DNA from: Fidelibacterota bacterium
GTDB lineage: Bacteria > Pseudomonadota > Alphaproteobacteria > Rhodospirillales > Rhodospirillaceae
Assembly (NCBI GenBank): GCA_947476275.1
Contig: CANJPQ010000017.1
Coordinates: forward strand, 44,784 to 108,783
Direction of reading: 5' to 3'
DNA: 64,000 bases
This document shows positions 16,001 to 23,977 of this stretch, in pieces. The position numbers were made by a program, and so were the translations under genes. How positions within the stretch are numbered: the first letter of the stretch is position 1; each line of letters begins with the position of its first letter. Below the pieces are notes generated by a model. The model made no database searches and was not told the DNA's origin. It saw only the letters and a list, made by a program, of their open reading frames with translations.

Positions 16001-16498
16001 ATGCGTCGCGTGCTGGCAGTCGTTGCAGTTCTGGGCGGAGCGTTGAGCGCGGGTACGGTTTGGGGGGCGGAGGCCGCCGCGCATAAACGCACCTATCCCG
16101 ACCCTAGCCTGAACGGGCCGCCGATCCGTTTCTTCGCCGGCATGTCGGCTGACGAAGAGAGTTCGTTCACCGAAAGCCCCGGCACCGGCCGCGCCGAGTT
16201 CGTGCTCGACCGGGACACCATGAAGCTGTCCTGGAAAATCACGTTCAAGGATTTGACGACCGCGCCAATTGCTGCACGCGTTCACGGTCCGCAGACGCCC
16301 GGAGGAGAGGCCGGTGCGTTGTTCGATCTTGCTCCCAACGGCGTGAAGAGTCCGCTCGAGGGATCGCATATCCTCACGGACGGCGAGTTGCGCTATCTGC
16401 TCACCGATCGGCTCTACCTCAACATCACCACCGCGAAATACAAGCAGGGCGAAATCCGCGGCCAGATCCAGCGCATGCGCCCCACACCGACTCAATAG
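16001..16498 (+). CDS. Secreted CHRD-domain protein 1
   Basis: The ATG at 16001 with CGGAG upstream gives 165 residues. A signal peptide (VLAVVAVLGGALSAGTVWGAEA) precedes one CHRD domain, a beta-rich fold first seen in chordin. Diagnostic parts are LSWKITFKDLTTAPIAARVHGPQ, the SPLEGSHIL turn and the closing YLNITTAKYKQGEIRGQI. CHRD proteins are extracytoplasmic, and their bacterial function is unknown. A second CHRD gene sits just before cassette 3 (49275), so this family travels with the A-B-C-D system. Confidence 0.9.
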   Translation: MRRVLAVVAVLGGALSAGTVWGAEAAAHKRTYPDPSLNGPPIRFFAGMSADEESSFTESPGTGRAEFVLDRDTMKLSWKITFKDLTTAPIAARVHGPQTPGGEAGALFDLAPNGVKSPLEGSHILTDGELRYLLTDRLYLNITTAKYKQGEIRGQIQRMRPTPTQ

Positions 16499-16501
16499 CT
16501 G

Positions 16502-17392
16502 ATGGTTACGCGGCCACATCACACGCGGGTCATGGTGCAGGGGCGTCCCGACTTCTCGGTCGGCGTGAAACTGCAACGCATCTGGGGGCTTCGCGAAGGC
16601 TCCGTATTCGCGATCGAAGGTCTCGCGGCCACCGTCATGATCGGGGCCGCGACGTCGGCGTGGCTGCCAGGGATGATCGCCGCCGAACTCGTAATGGTCG
16701 CCGCCGTGGTGCTGTTGTTTAGTCACCTCGGCAATCCGTGGGCGGCCTGGCGGGCCGTTGCCAACATCCGTCGCTCCTGGATCAGTCGCGGCACCGCCAT
16801 GATCGGCGCGTTCTGCGCCCTGGGCGGGGCGGCGATCATCGTCGCCCTCTGGCTGCCGCTGCCGTCGCCGATACCGGCAATCATCGAGGTTCTTCAACTT
16901 GTGACGGCGGTGTTCATCCTTTTCTATCCGGGCTTTGCCATGGCGGCCTCCGCCGGAATTCCGTTCTGGAACACGGGGCTGCTGCCGGTGCTGTCTTGCT
17001 TGGGCGGCCTGAGCAGCGGCGGTGCAGCGCTGATCGCACTCGCCCCGCTTGCGACGCTGACACCATTCGCACCGGATGTGGCCATCCGCATCGAGTTGGG
17101 CCTGCTCGGCGGGATTGCTGTGTGCATCCTTGCGTTGGTATCCGCGGCGTTCCGGATGGGGCAGGCAGCACGCCTGTCGGGCCATCGGCTGCTAAAGGTC
17201 GAAACCGTTTGGTTCTGGCTCCTTGCCGTGGGCGCGGGGCTCCTGATCCCCGCCGCGATCTATGGCTTCATGTTGACAGGCGCCGAGGTCGGCATTCTCC
17301 TGCCCATTGTCGCTGTGGTCCTTCGACTTCTCGGCGACATCTCGCTGCGTTATGCGATCCTAAAAGTCGGCGCTTACGAAGCGCTGCTGTAG
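16502..17392 (+). CDS. NrfD/DmsC-like membrane anchor of a molybdoenzyme
   Basis: This 296-residue integral membrane protein has about eight hydrophobic helices and starts 3 bp after the CHRD stop. The first helix is preceded by a basic, soluble head containing QRIWGLREGSVFAIEG. The SHLGNPWAAWRAVANIRRSWISRG segment is the most conserved part of NrfD/DmsC-type quinone-reactive anchors. In such complexes it exchanges electrons between the membrane quinone pool and the FeS subunit. The next two genes encode the Mo and FeS subunits. The best analogue by architecture is the phenylacetyl-CoA:acceptor oxidoreductase group, although DMSO or thiosulfate reductase-like functions are possible. Confidence 0.8.
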   Translation: MVTRPHHTRVMVQGRPDFSVGVKLQRIWGLREGSVFAIEGLAATVMIGAATSAWLPGMIAAELVMVAAVVLLFSHLGNPWAAWRAVANIRRSWISRGTAMIGAFCALGGAAIIVALWLPLPSPIPAIIEVLQLVTAVFILFYPGFAMAASAGIPFWNTGLLPVLSCLGGLSSGGAALIALAPLATLTPFAPDVAIRIELGLLGGIAVCILALVSAAFRMGQAARLSGHRLLKVETVWFWLLAVGAGLLIPAAIYGFMLTGAEVGILLPIVAVVLRLLGDISLRYAILKVGAYEALL

Positions 17393-17405
17393 ACGGACGA
17401 ACCGG

Positions 17406-19973
17406 ATGCTCGACGAACCGAACACGGCACCTAAAACGCCCACGGATGGGTGGACGCCCTCGGTGTGCCTGGGCTGTTACAATTGTTGCGGGATCAAGAT
17501 CCATCACGACAAGGGCAAGATTGTCGACGTGATCGGCGATCCGGCCGCGCCGAATTCGAAGGGTCATATCTGCGCCAAGGGCAAGGCGCGTTTCCTCGAT
17601 CTGCACGACCCGAAGCGTCTGCTCTACCCGATGCGCCGCACCAATCCCAAAAAGGGGATCGGTGAAGATCCCAAATGGGAACGCATCTCCTGGGAAGAGG
17701 CGCTGACAGAGGTCAGCAAACGCTTGAAGAGCATCCGCGAGACCGATCCGCGCAAGCTGGTGATCGCGCATTTCGATTTGCCGGCCTATGGCATCTCGAA
17801 GGCTTTCGGCGCTGCTTTCGGAACGCCGAACCTTCACTGGAACCGCGCCGACTATTGCGGCGCCGCACCGCACGTGGCGCATTTGCTGCTGAATGGCTCC
17901 TTCAACGGAGAGATGGACTTCGAGAAGTGCAACTACATGATCCTGTGGGGCACTCAGATGGGCGCGCTCGCGGAGACCATTCCGCTGCACACCGCCGAAG
18001 TCATGGCTGACGCGCGCAAGCGCGGCGCCAAGACCGTGGTGATCGATCCGTTCTGCTCGAACGCCGCGGCCAAGGCCGACCATTGGGTGCCGCTGCGCCC
18101 CGGCACCGACGGCATTCTGGCGCTCGCGATGCTCAACGTCATGCTGAACGAGATCGGCCAGTACGACGTGAATTTCCTCAAGAACAGCACCAATGCGCCG
18201 TACCTCGTTCAGGACGACGGCCACTACAAGCGCGACCTCGCCACCAACAAGCCGATGGTGTGGGACACCGCCACCGGCAAGGCGCGGCCGTTCGACCAGG
18301 GCGAGGGAGATGTCGCCTTGGAAGGCGAGTTCCTCGTCGACAACACCCTCGTGCGTCCGTCCTTCGCGGTGCTGAAGAAGCATGTCCTGCAATACACGCC
18401 GGAAGCGCAGGAAAAGGTGACGACAGTGCCGGCGGCCGTGTGCCGGCAGATCATCAAGGAATTCATCGAAGCCGCGCAGATCGGCAGCACCATCAATATC
18501 GACGGTCACGAGCTGCCGTTCCGTCCTGCGGCGATCCACTTCAAGCGGGGCTCCGGTGCCCACAAGGGCGGGTGCCACACCTCGCTCGCGATGCACATGC
18601 TCAACTGCATGGTGGGCAATCTCGATGTGCCCGGCGGTCAGCGCGGCGTGAATCCCATCGGTCCGTTCTGGGAACCGCAGATGGACGATGACGGGATGCT
18701 CATTCCCGCTCAATACATCACCAAGTACTACAAGCCCTATCCGCCGCGCACACCGAAGGTGCCCGAGACCCTCGACCTCAATGAGCTGTTCCCCGCGTCG
18801 CTGTTCACGCGCGGCATGTTCGCCTGGGGCATCCGCGAGCCGGAGCGCTTCGGGATTCCCTATGTGCCGGAAATGCTCCTGCATTGCCGCACGAATCTGA
18901 TGATGAACAGCCACAACCCGGACTCGATGGCGAACGTCCTGCGCAAGATCGCCTTCCAGGTGTCGTTCGCCACCTTTATCGACGAGACCACCGAGTTCGC
19001 CGACATCGTCCTGCCGGACTCCCACGACTACGAACGCTGGGACCTGTTCCCCGCCAACGATCCTTACGCCTTTATCGCGCCAGGGCCGGGCGAGTGGTAC
19101 TGGCTCATGCGCCAGGCTGCCGTCGACCCACCAGGAGAAGCGCGACCGTGGACCAATGTGTATCTCGAACTCGCCGAGCGCCTGGGAATCCTGAAAGAGC
19201 TCTACGAGTCCGGCAACACGAGCTGGAACATCGCCGAGCGCCACAAGCTCGACCCGACGCGCAAACACACCGTGAAGGAGATCGCTGAACGTCAGGCAAA
19301 GTCTTTGCTGGGCGATGACTTCGACATCGACGGGCTGAAAGACACCGCCTGCATGATCACCCGGAAGAAGACCATCCGGGAGGCCTATCCGCGCCCCTTC
19401 ATGAAGTCGCGTGTGCCGATCTATCTCGAGCACCTCATCGACACCGGCGTGCAGCTGAAGGAAGTCACCGACAAGCTCGGGCTGGAATGGGATTTCAAAC
19501 CCTACACGCCGCTGCTCACGTTCTTCGCGTGCCATGCCCACGAGCACGAGATCAAAGAAGGCTTCGACCTGTTCGTGGTGAACTTCAAGGTGCCGTTCAT
19601 CACGTTCTCCGTGACGTCCGAGAATCTTTGGATCGACGAACTCTCCCGCGCCAATCCCTATACCCACAACGTGATGATCAATCGCGCCACGGCGGAGAAG
19701 AAAGGCATCAAGGACGGCGATCGCATCTTGATCGAGTCCGCCATCTCCAAGGGCGAGGGGTTCGTGAAGGTGACGGAGCTGATCCACCCGGAATGCCTCG
19801 GTATCCCGAGCACCCTGGGACACTGGGCGCGTGCCTATTCGATCTCGAAGTACAAGGGCACCAGCTTCAACAACTTCCTGCCGGCGCCGGATGTCGCCTA
19901 TATCGACACGCTTTCCGGCCAGACGGATTCCTGCACGCGGGTGCGCGTCACCCGCCTCGGAGGCGGCCGATGA
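17406..19973 (+). CDS. Molybdopterin oxidoreductase catalytic subunit (DMSO reductase family)
   Basis: This 855-residue protein has an N-terminal [4Fe-4S] ligand set (C21, C24, C28, C56) followed by the molybdopterin guanine dinucleotide-binding domains. Cys151 in the RADYCGAAPHVAHLL segment is the likely protein ligand to Mo, as in formate dehydrogenase/thiosulfate reductase relatives; this is inferred. The C-terminal part (SENLWIDELSRANPYTHNVMINRATAEKKGIKDGDRI) is the cofactor-binding beta barrel. No Tat signal precedes the cluster, so the subunit should act in the cytoplasm, unlike exported DmsA. With its NrfD-like and FeS partners it resembles phenylacetyl-CoA:acceptor oxidoreductase (PadB-type). 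The substrate is not certain. Confidence 0.9.
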   Translation: MLDEPNTAPKTPTDGWTPSVCLGCYNCCGIKIHHDKGKIVDVIGDPAAPNSKGHICAKGKARFLDLHDPKRLLYPMRRTNPKKGIGEDPKWERISWEEALTEVSKRLKSIRETDPRKLVIAHFDLPAYGISKAFGAAFGTPNLHWNRADYCGAAPHVAHLLLNGSFNGEMDFEKCNYMILWGTQMGALAETIPLHTAEVMADARKRGAKTVVIDPFCSNAAAKADHWVPLRPGTDGILALAMLNVMLNEIGQYDVNFLKNSTNAPYLVQDDGHYKRDLATNKPMVWDTATGKARPFDQGEGDVALEGEFLVDNTLVRPSFAVLKKHVLQYTPEAQEKVTTVPAAVCRQIIKEFIEAAQIGSTINIDGHELPFRPAAIHFKRGSGAHKGGCHTSLAMHMLNCMVGNLDVPGGQRGVNPIGPFWEPQMDDDGMLIPAQYITKYYKPYPPRTPKVPETLDLNELFPASLFTRGMFAWGIREPERFGIPYVPEMLLHCRTNLMMNSHNPDSMANVLRKIAFQVSFATFIDETTEFADIVLPDSHDYERWDLFPANDPYAFIAPGPGEWYWLMRQAAVDPPGEARPWTNVYLELAERLGILKELYESGNTSWNIAERHKLDPTRKHTVKEIAERQAKSLLGDDFDIDGLKDTACMITRKKTIREAYPRPFMKSRVPIYLEHLIDTGVQLKEVTDKLGLEWDFKPYTPLLTFFACHAHEHEIKEGFDLFVVNFKVPFITFSVTSENLWIDELSRANPYTHNVMINRATAEKKGIKDGDRILIESAISKGEGFVKVTELIHPECLGIPSTLGHWARAYSISKYKGTSFNNFLPAPDVAYIDTLSGQTDSCTRVRVTRLGGGR

Positions 19974-20566
19974 GCAAGTACGGCATGGTGATGGACCTGG
20001 ACCGGTGCATCGGCTGCAACGCCTGCGTCATCGCCTGTAAGGTCGAGCACAACACGCCGGTCGATATCCACTTCACCAAGATCCTGGAACGCGAGATCGG
20101 CACCTACCCGGAAGCGAACCGCCAGTTCCTGCCGGTCATGTGCAATCACTGCGACGACGCGCCCTGCATCGACGTCTGCCCGACCCAAGCCACCTATGCC
20201 CGCGAAAAGGACGGCATCGTCCTGATCGACTGGGACAAGTGCATCGGCTGCGGCGGCTGTATCCTTGCGTGCCCCTACGAACAGCGCTTCCCCGTCCACG
20301 ACAACCGCACGTCATTCCCGGACGGCGGAGATTTCAAGAGCACCGTGGTCGAGCGTGCGCCCACCGGCGTCACGGTGAAGTGCGACTTCTGCTATCACCG
20401 CATCGACGCAGGCAAGGAGCCGGCCTGCGTCGAGGCGTGCCCGACCAACGCCCGCATCTTCGGCGAGATTCAGGGCGAGAAGCTCGGCAACATCATCAGC
20501 CGCGAGAATGCTTGGACCCTGCTGCCTGACAAGGGCGCCAAGCCCGGCGTCTTCTACGTCGGCTGA
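19970..20566 (+). CDS. Four-cluster ferredoxin-type electron transfer subunit (DmsB/PhsB-like)
   Basis: The ATG overlaps the stop of the Mo-subunit gene (ATGA), giving 198 residues. Four Cys groups are visible: CIGCNACVIAC (C13-C23), CNHCDDAPCIDVCP, CIGCGGCILACP and CDFCYHRI with the later CVEACP, the standard layout for four [4Fe-4S] clusters in DmsB, NrfC and PhsB. It passes electrons between the Mo subunit and the NrfD-like anchor. It lacks a signal peptide, which agrees with a cytoplasmic complex. Confidence 0.95.
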   Translation: MSKYGMVMDLDRCIGCNACVIACKVEHNTPVDIHFTKILEREIGTYPEANRQFLPVMCNHCDDAPCIDVCPTQATYAREKDGIVLIDWDKCIGCGGCILACPYEQRFPVHDNRTSFPDGGDFKSTVVERAPTGVTVKCDFCYHRIDAGKEPACVEACPTNARIFGEIQGEKLGNIISRENAWTLLPDKGAKPGVFYVG

Positions 20567-20567
20567 C

Positions 20568-21941
20568 GTGAGCATCCTGCCCGCCAGCGCCGCGCGCTTC
20601 ACCCGCAAGGGCGGGGTGGTCGTCGTGGGCGCAGGAGCGGCGGGATTGTGTGCCGCCTTGTCCGCCCGCGAGAACGGCGCCGATGTGATCGTGCTGGAAC
20701 GCGATCCGGTGCCGCGCGGTACGACCGCGATGTCCATTGGCTTTATCCCGGCGGCGCAGACTCGCTTTCAGCGCGCGAAAGGCATCGCGGACTCACCTGA
20801 GGATTTGGCGAGCGACATTCTCGCCAAGAGCGGCGGCGAAACCGATCGCGCCATGGTCGCCCGCCTGTGCGCAGCCAGCGCCGCCACGGTTGAATGGCTC
20901 GCGGACCGCTACGGCGTCCCGCTCGACGTCTCGGAGAAGGATCAATATCCCGGCCACGGCAAGCCGCGCATGCATGGCACTCCGCAGCGGACCGGTGCCG
21001 AGCTGATGAGCGCCCTGGTGACGGCCGCGCAAAATGCCGGCGCGGAGATTTTGACAAACACCGTTGTCACCGACCTGTTCGCCGACGACGATGGCCGGGT
21101 GCATGGCGTGCGCACCGCAGGTGGCGACATCGGCTGCGATGCCCTGGTGCTCGCCACATGCGGCTTCGCGGGCAATCATGATCTCTTGGTGCGCTACATT
21201 CCCGAGATCGCGAGCGCGCGCTTCTACGGGCACGCCGGCAGCCAAGGCGACGCGGTACGCTGGGGCGCTGAACTCGGCGCCACGCTCGGCGACATGGACA
21301 GCTACCAAAGCCACGGCGGCATGACCGTCGATGCCGACGTGCCTGTGCCATGGGCCCATATCCTGCGCGGCGGTGTTCAGGTGAACAACGCGGGCAAGCG
21401 CTTCTCGGACGAAACCAGGAATTACGCTCAGCGCGCACTTGAAGTACTCGCGCAACCCGGCGGGTACGTCTGGAGCGTCTACGACGCGCCGATCGACGCG
21501 GAACTGCAAACCTTCGCGCCCTATCGCGAGGTCGTGCAAACCGGCGTGGTGTTGTCGGCGGAGTCCACCGACGAGCTCTGCCGCGTCACCGGCCTCCCGC
21601 CGGCTTTGAAGGAAACGCTGCGGGAAATCGCCGCCAGCGCGGCCAGCCAGATGCCGGACTCCCTCGGCCGCGTCTTTGCGCGCGCGCTTGCGCCGCCGTT
21701 CAAGGCCGTGAAGGTGACCGGCGTGCTCTACCATACCCAGGGCGGCCTTGTGGTCGACGGCGATGGCCGCGTGCGGCGCAAGGATGGAACGCTCTTTCCC
21801 AACTTATACGCCGCCGGCGGTGCGGCGCGCGGCGTGTCCGGTCCCGGATGCGAAGGCTATCTCGGTGGCAACGGACTTCTCACCGCAACGGTCTTAGGCC
21901 GCTTCGCAGGCGCTGCAGCGGCAAGGAGGATTTATGGGTAA
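20568..21941 (+). CDS. FAD-dependent oxidoreductase (fumarate reductase/ketosteroid dehydrogenase-like)
   Basis: The start is taken as GTG 20568, 1 bp after the FeS-subunit stop, giving 457 residues. The Rossmann FAD motif GAGAAGLCAALSARENGADVIVLERD lies near residue 17-43, and the second FAD-contacting segment, AAGGAARGVSGPGCEGYLGGNGL, is close to the C-terminus. This is the FAD_binding_2 architecture shared by fumarate reductase flavoproteins and 3-ketosteroid dehydrogenases. It has no signal peptide. Its neighbours suggest it handles an unsaturated or to-be-desaturated intermediate of the pathway served by the molybdoenzyme. Confidence 0.88.
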   Translation: MSILPASAARFTRKGGVVVVGAGAAGLCAALSARENGADVIVLERDPVPRGTTAMSIGFIPAAQTRFQRAKGIADSPEDLASDILAKSGGETDRAMVARLCAASAATVEWLADRYGVPLDVSEKDQYPGHGKPRMHGTPQRTGAELMSALVTAAQNAGAEILTNTVVTDLFADDDGRVHGVRTAGGDIGCDALVLATCGFAGNHDLLVRYIPEIASARFYGHAGSQGDAVRWGAELGATLGDMDSYQSHGGMTVDADVPVPWAHILRGGVQVNNAGKRFSDETRNYAQRALEVLAQPGGYVWSVYDAPIDAELQTFAPYREVVQTGVVLSAESTDELCRVTGLPPALKETLREIAASAASQMPDSLGRVFARALAPPFKAVKVTGVLYHTQGGLVVDGDGRVRRKDGTLFPNLYAAGGAARGVSGPGCEGYLGGNGLLTATVLGRFAGAAAARRIYG

Positions 21942-22716
21942 GCATCTGCTCGCGACCATCGCACTGTTGGCGTGGTCGACGGCCAACGCGGCGGAGTCGC
22001 TCAAGAACAACCTCGTCCACGCCCGCGACATCCCGGCGGTGACGTCCGCCACCGGCGCCCTCGTGCGTACCTTCACGTTCCCGACCGGCACCATCCGCGA
22101 GATCCGCCTGCCCAAGGGCAGCAAGGCGACGTATGCGATCTCCGCCGAAACCGAGATATTCCTCCTGCACGGCGCCGCTAAACTCGACACCACCGATTTG
22201 AACCCCGGTGACGCCGTGAACCGCCCTCACGGAACTTTGATCAACGCCACGGCCGGCGAGGACACCGTGGTGGTGGGCTGGACGGTCGGCAGTTCGGTCA
22301 AGGACTCGAAGGGCATGGTCTTCCGCATGACCGACACTAAACCGGAGCCCGTCGCCAACTGGGTTGAGGACGGCAAGGAGGTCTATGCCCGCGGCGAGGA
22401 GCAATTGCGCGGCCGCACGCCCACTGAGGGTGCTTCGCGCTGGATCTCCCGGCGCTATCAGTTCGATGGAAATTCAATCCGTTGGGCGAATTTTCAGAAA
22501 GGCGGCGTCACCGTCTGGGCCACGCCGACCGGCGACAACCTGATCTACATCGCTAAGGGCCGCTTCCGGCGCGTCGAGGGGCCCGAGGTCGACGAGGTGG
22601 CGGAAGGCGACGTCGTACGCGAAGCCGCCGGCCTGCGCGGCCGTTGGGAACCCTTGGAAGAATCCGCGTTCCTTTCCTCAACCGCCCAGCCCCCGTCGGG
22701 AGCCGCAAGACCTTGA
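21934..22716 (+). CDS. Exported bicupin-like protein 1
   Basis: This 260-residue protein overlaps the FAD gene by 8 bp and starts at ATG 21934 behind AAGGAGG. A signal peptide (about residues 1-20, ending ANAAE) is followed by a cupin-type beta barrel: ETEIFLLHGAAKLDTTDLNPGDAVNRPHGT, then a second barrel-like unit (VTVWATPTGDNLIYIAKGRFRRVEG). Few His are present, so a metal site is uncertain. It is related in layout to the larger cupin gene at 55904. As the last gene before cassette 1, it may support the envelope module, but no reaction can be assigned. Confidence 0.65.
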   Translation: MGKHLLATIALLAWSTANAAESLKNNLVHARDIPAVTSATGALVRTFTFPTGTIREIRLPKGSKATYAISAETEIFLLHGAAKLDTTDLNPGDAVNRPHGTLINATAGEDTVVVGWTVGSSVKDSKGMVFRMTDTKPEPVANWVEDGKEVYARGEEQLRGRTPTEGASRWISRRYQFDGNSIRWANFQKGGVTVWATPTGDNLIYIAKGRFRRVEGPEVDEVAEGDVVREAAGLRGRWEPLEESAFLSSTAQPPSGAARP

Positions 22717-22733
22717 AGGGCTTAACCTCCACG

Positions 22734-22749
22734 TCCCACGGAGTGAATC
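22734..22749 (+). promoter_or_regulatory. Shared operator-like motif, copy 2
   Basis: TCCCACGGAGTGAATC differs from the copy at 13411 by one base. It lies in the 109-bp gap before cassette 1, 26 bp upstream of a predicted -35 box. This suggests that cassette 1 has its own regulated promoter inside the larger run of genes. Confidence 0.55.
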
Positions 22750-22775
22750 AAATGCGGGTTAGGGCGGGTTTCGCT

Positions 22776-22804
22776 CCGACAAAGGGTGGTCTTTGGCGCA
22801 TAAT
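22776..22804 (+). promoter_or_regulatory. Predicted internal promoter of cassette 1
   Basis: CCGACA (22776-22781) and CATAAT (22799-22804) are separated by 17 bases, with four and five matches to the sigma-70 consensus. The predicted start near 22811 lies about 15 bp before the A1 start codon. Confidence 0.45.
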
Positions 22805-22825
22805 GACTTCAGTTTCAGGAACGGT

Positions 22826-23977
22826 ATGGTGTGGTTTATGCGGCACGGCGCCCTCTTGAAGAAATCCCTACGAAGCGTTTGGCTGGCATCGGGAATTGCC
22901 GGCGCCGCGTGCCTGTTCTCGCCCGCCCAGGCGGCCGACAAATCGCTCGCCTTCGTGGTGAAGGATTGGTTCAACGCCATCTACGAAACCAAGTTCATGG
23001 ACGAATGTCCGGAAGGCTTGAGTGTCGCCAATGACGAGATCTGGTGGCGCGGCCTTTCCAAGCAGGATCGCGCCAAACTCACCGGCAACGGCATGGTCCA
23101 GGCGCTCAACCGGTTCGGCGCCTCCGTTAGCCGCGGCCCGAACAAAACCAACGTCTGCCTTGAACCGTCGTCCGTAACGCCACCGCCCATGCGGATCGTG
23201 GAGGGCAAATATTCCTTCGGCGTGAACCTCGACGGCACCACCGACGGTCGCGCCACGCCTAAGACCTGCGCGCACCAGAAGTTCACGCACCCGGACGGCA
23301 CGCCCGGGATCGATAACCAGATGTATCGCGCCATCGGCTGCGTCTACGGCTGGCGCAAGAACGTCGGTACCGTCGATCTGAACGCCAACGAGATGCGCGG
23401 CACCAGCGGCCTCGGCATGATCCTGATTGAAGTCACCGGAGTCGATGATCCGCGCAACGATGACGACGTGACCGTCACGTTCTACCGCTCGGTGGACCAG
23501 TGGGTGTCCGACAGCGGCGGCTCGCCGCTGCCGTTCTCGACCTATGCCATCGACACGGTCGACGGCAAACCGCGTTACGGGGATTCGCTCAAAGGGTCCC
23601 TCAAGGACGGCGTGCTGCAGACCAAAAGCGGCGATGTGCGGCTACCGTATTACGGCAACTACAACTTCATGCACCCGGTCATCAAGGACATGTCCGTGCG
23701 GCTTGAGATTGAGCCGAACGGCGAGAAGGCGACGGGCCAAGTCTTTGGCTACTACAGCCTGGAAGACTTCCAGTACTACATCGGCGGGCTCGGCGGCGTG
23801 ATCCCGGTCAACGGCATCGATTGCCCCAGCCTGATCAGCACCGCGCAACAACTCGCGGACGGCTATCCGGACCCCAAGACCGGCAAATGCACGGCCCTGT
23901 CATCTGCGTTCGACATCGAGGCCTATGCCGCCTTCGTGCGTCACCCTGAGAAGACCAAGCGGACGGCGCAGAAATGA
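22826..23977 (+). CDS. Cassette 1 gene A: secreted protein of an unrecognised family
   Basis: The start is ATG 22826 behind AGGAACGGT, giving 383 residues with a signal peptide ending SPAQAADK; a further ATG at 22838 is possible. I recognise no named domain. Four paralogues in this window share DECPEGL, NDExWW, RGPN..VC, DGRATPKTCAHQKF, DNQMYR..GC.YGW and, near the end, LADGYPDPKTGKCTALSSAF. Six Cys are common to all four and could form disulfides or bind a cofactor. It is the first gene of the A-B-C-D unit, and its stop overlaps the B start (ATGA), so the products are likely made in fixed ratio in the periplasm. Confidence 0.85.
   Translation: MVWFMRHGALLKKSLRSVWLASGIAGAACLFSPAQAADKSLAFVVKDWFNAIYETKFMDECPEGLSVANDEIWWRGLSKQDRAKLTGNGMVQALNRFGASVSRGPNKTNVCLEPSSVTPPPMRIVEGKYSFGVNLDGTTDGRATPKTCAHQKFTHPDGTPGIDNQMYRAIGCVYGWRKNVGTVDLNANEMRGTSGLGMILIEVTGVDDPRNDDDVTVTFYRSVDQWVSDSGGSPLPFSTYAIDTVDGKPRYGDSLKGSLKDGVLQTKSGDVRLPYYGNYNFMHPVIKDMSVRLEIEPNGEKATGQVFGYYSLEDFQYYIGGLGGVIPVNGIDCPSLISTAQQLADGYPDPKTGKCTALSSAFDIEAYAAFVRHPEKTKRTAQK

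Noticed and set aside
17268..19823. An 851-codon open frame antisense to the molybdoenzyme gene
   Set aside because: It mirrors codon structure of the GC-rich sense gene, has no ribosome site, and its translation is Arg/His/Val-rich without recognisable motifs.
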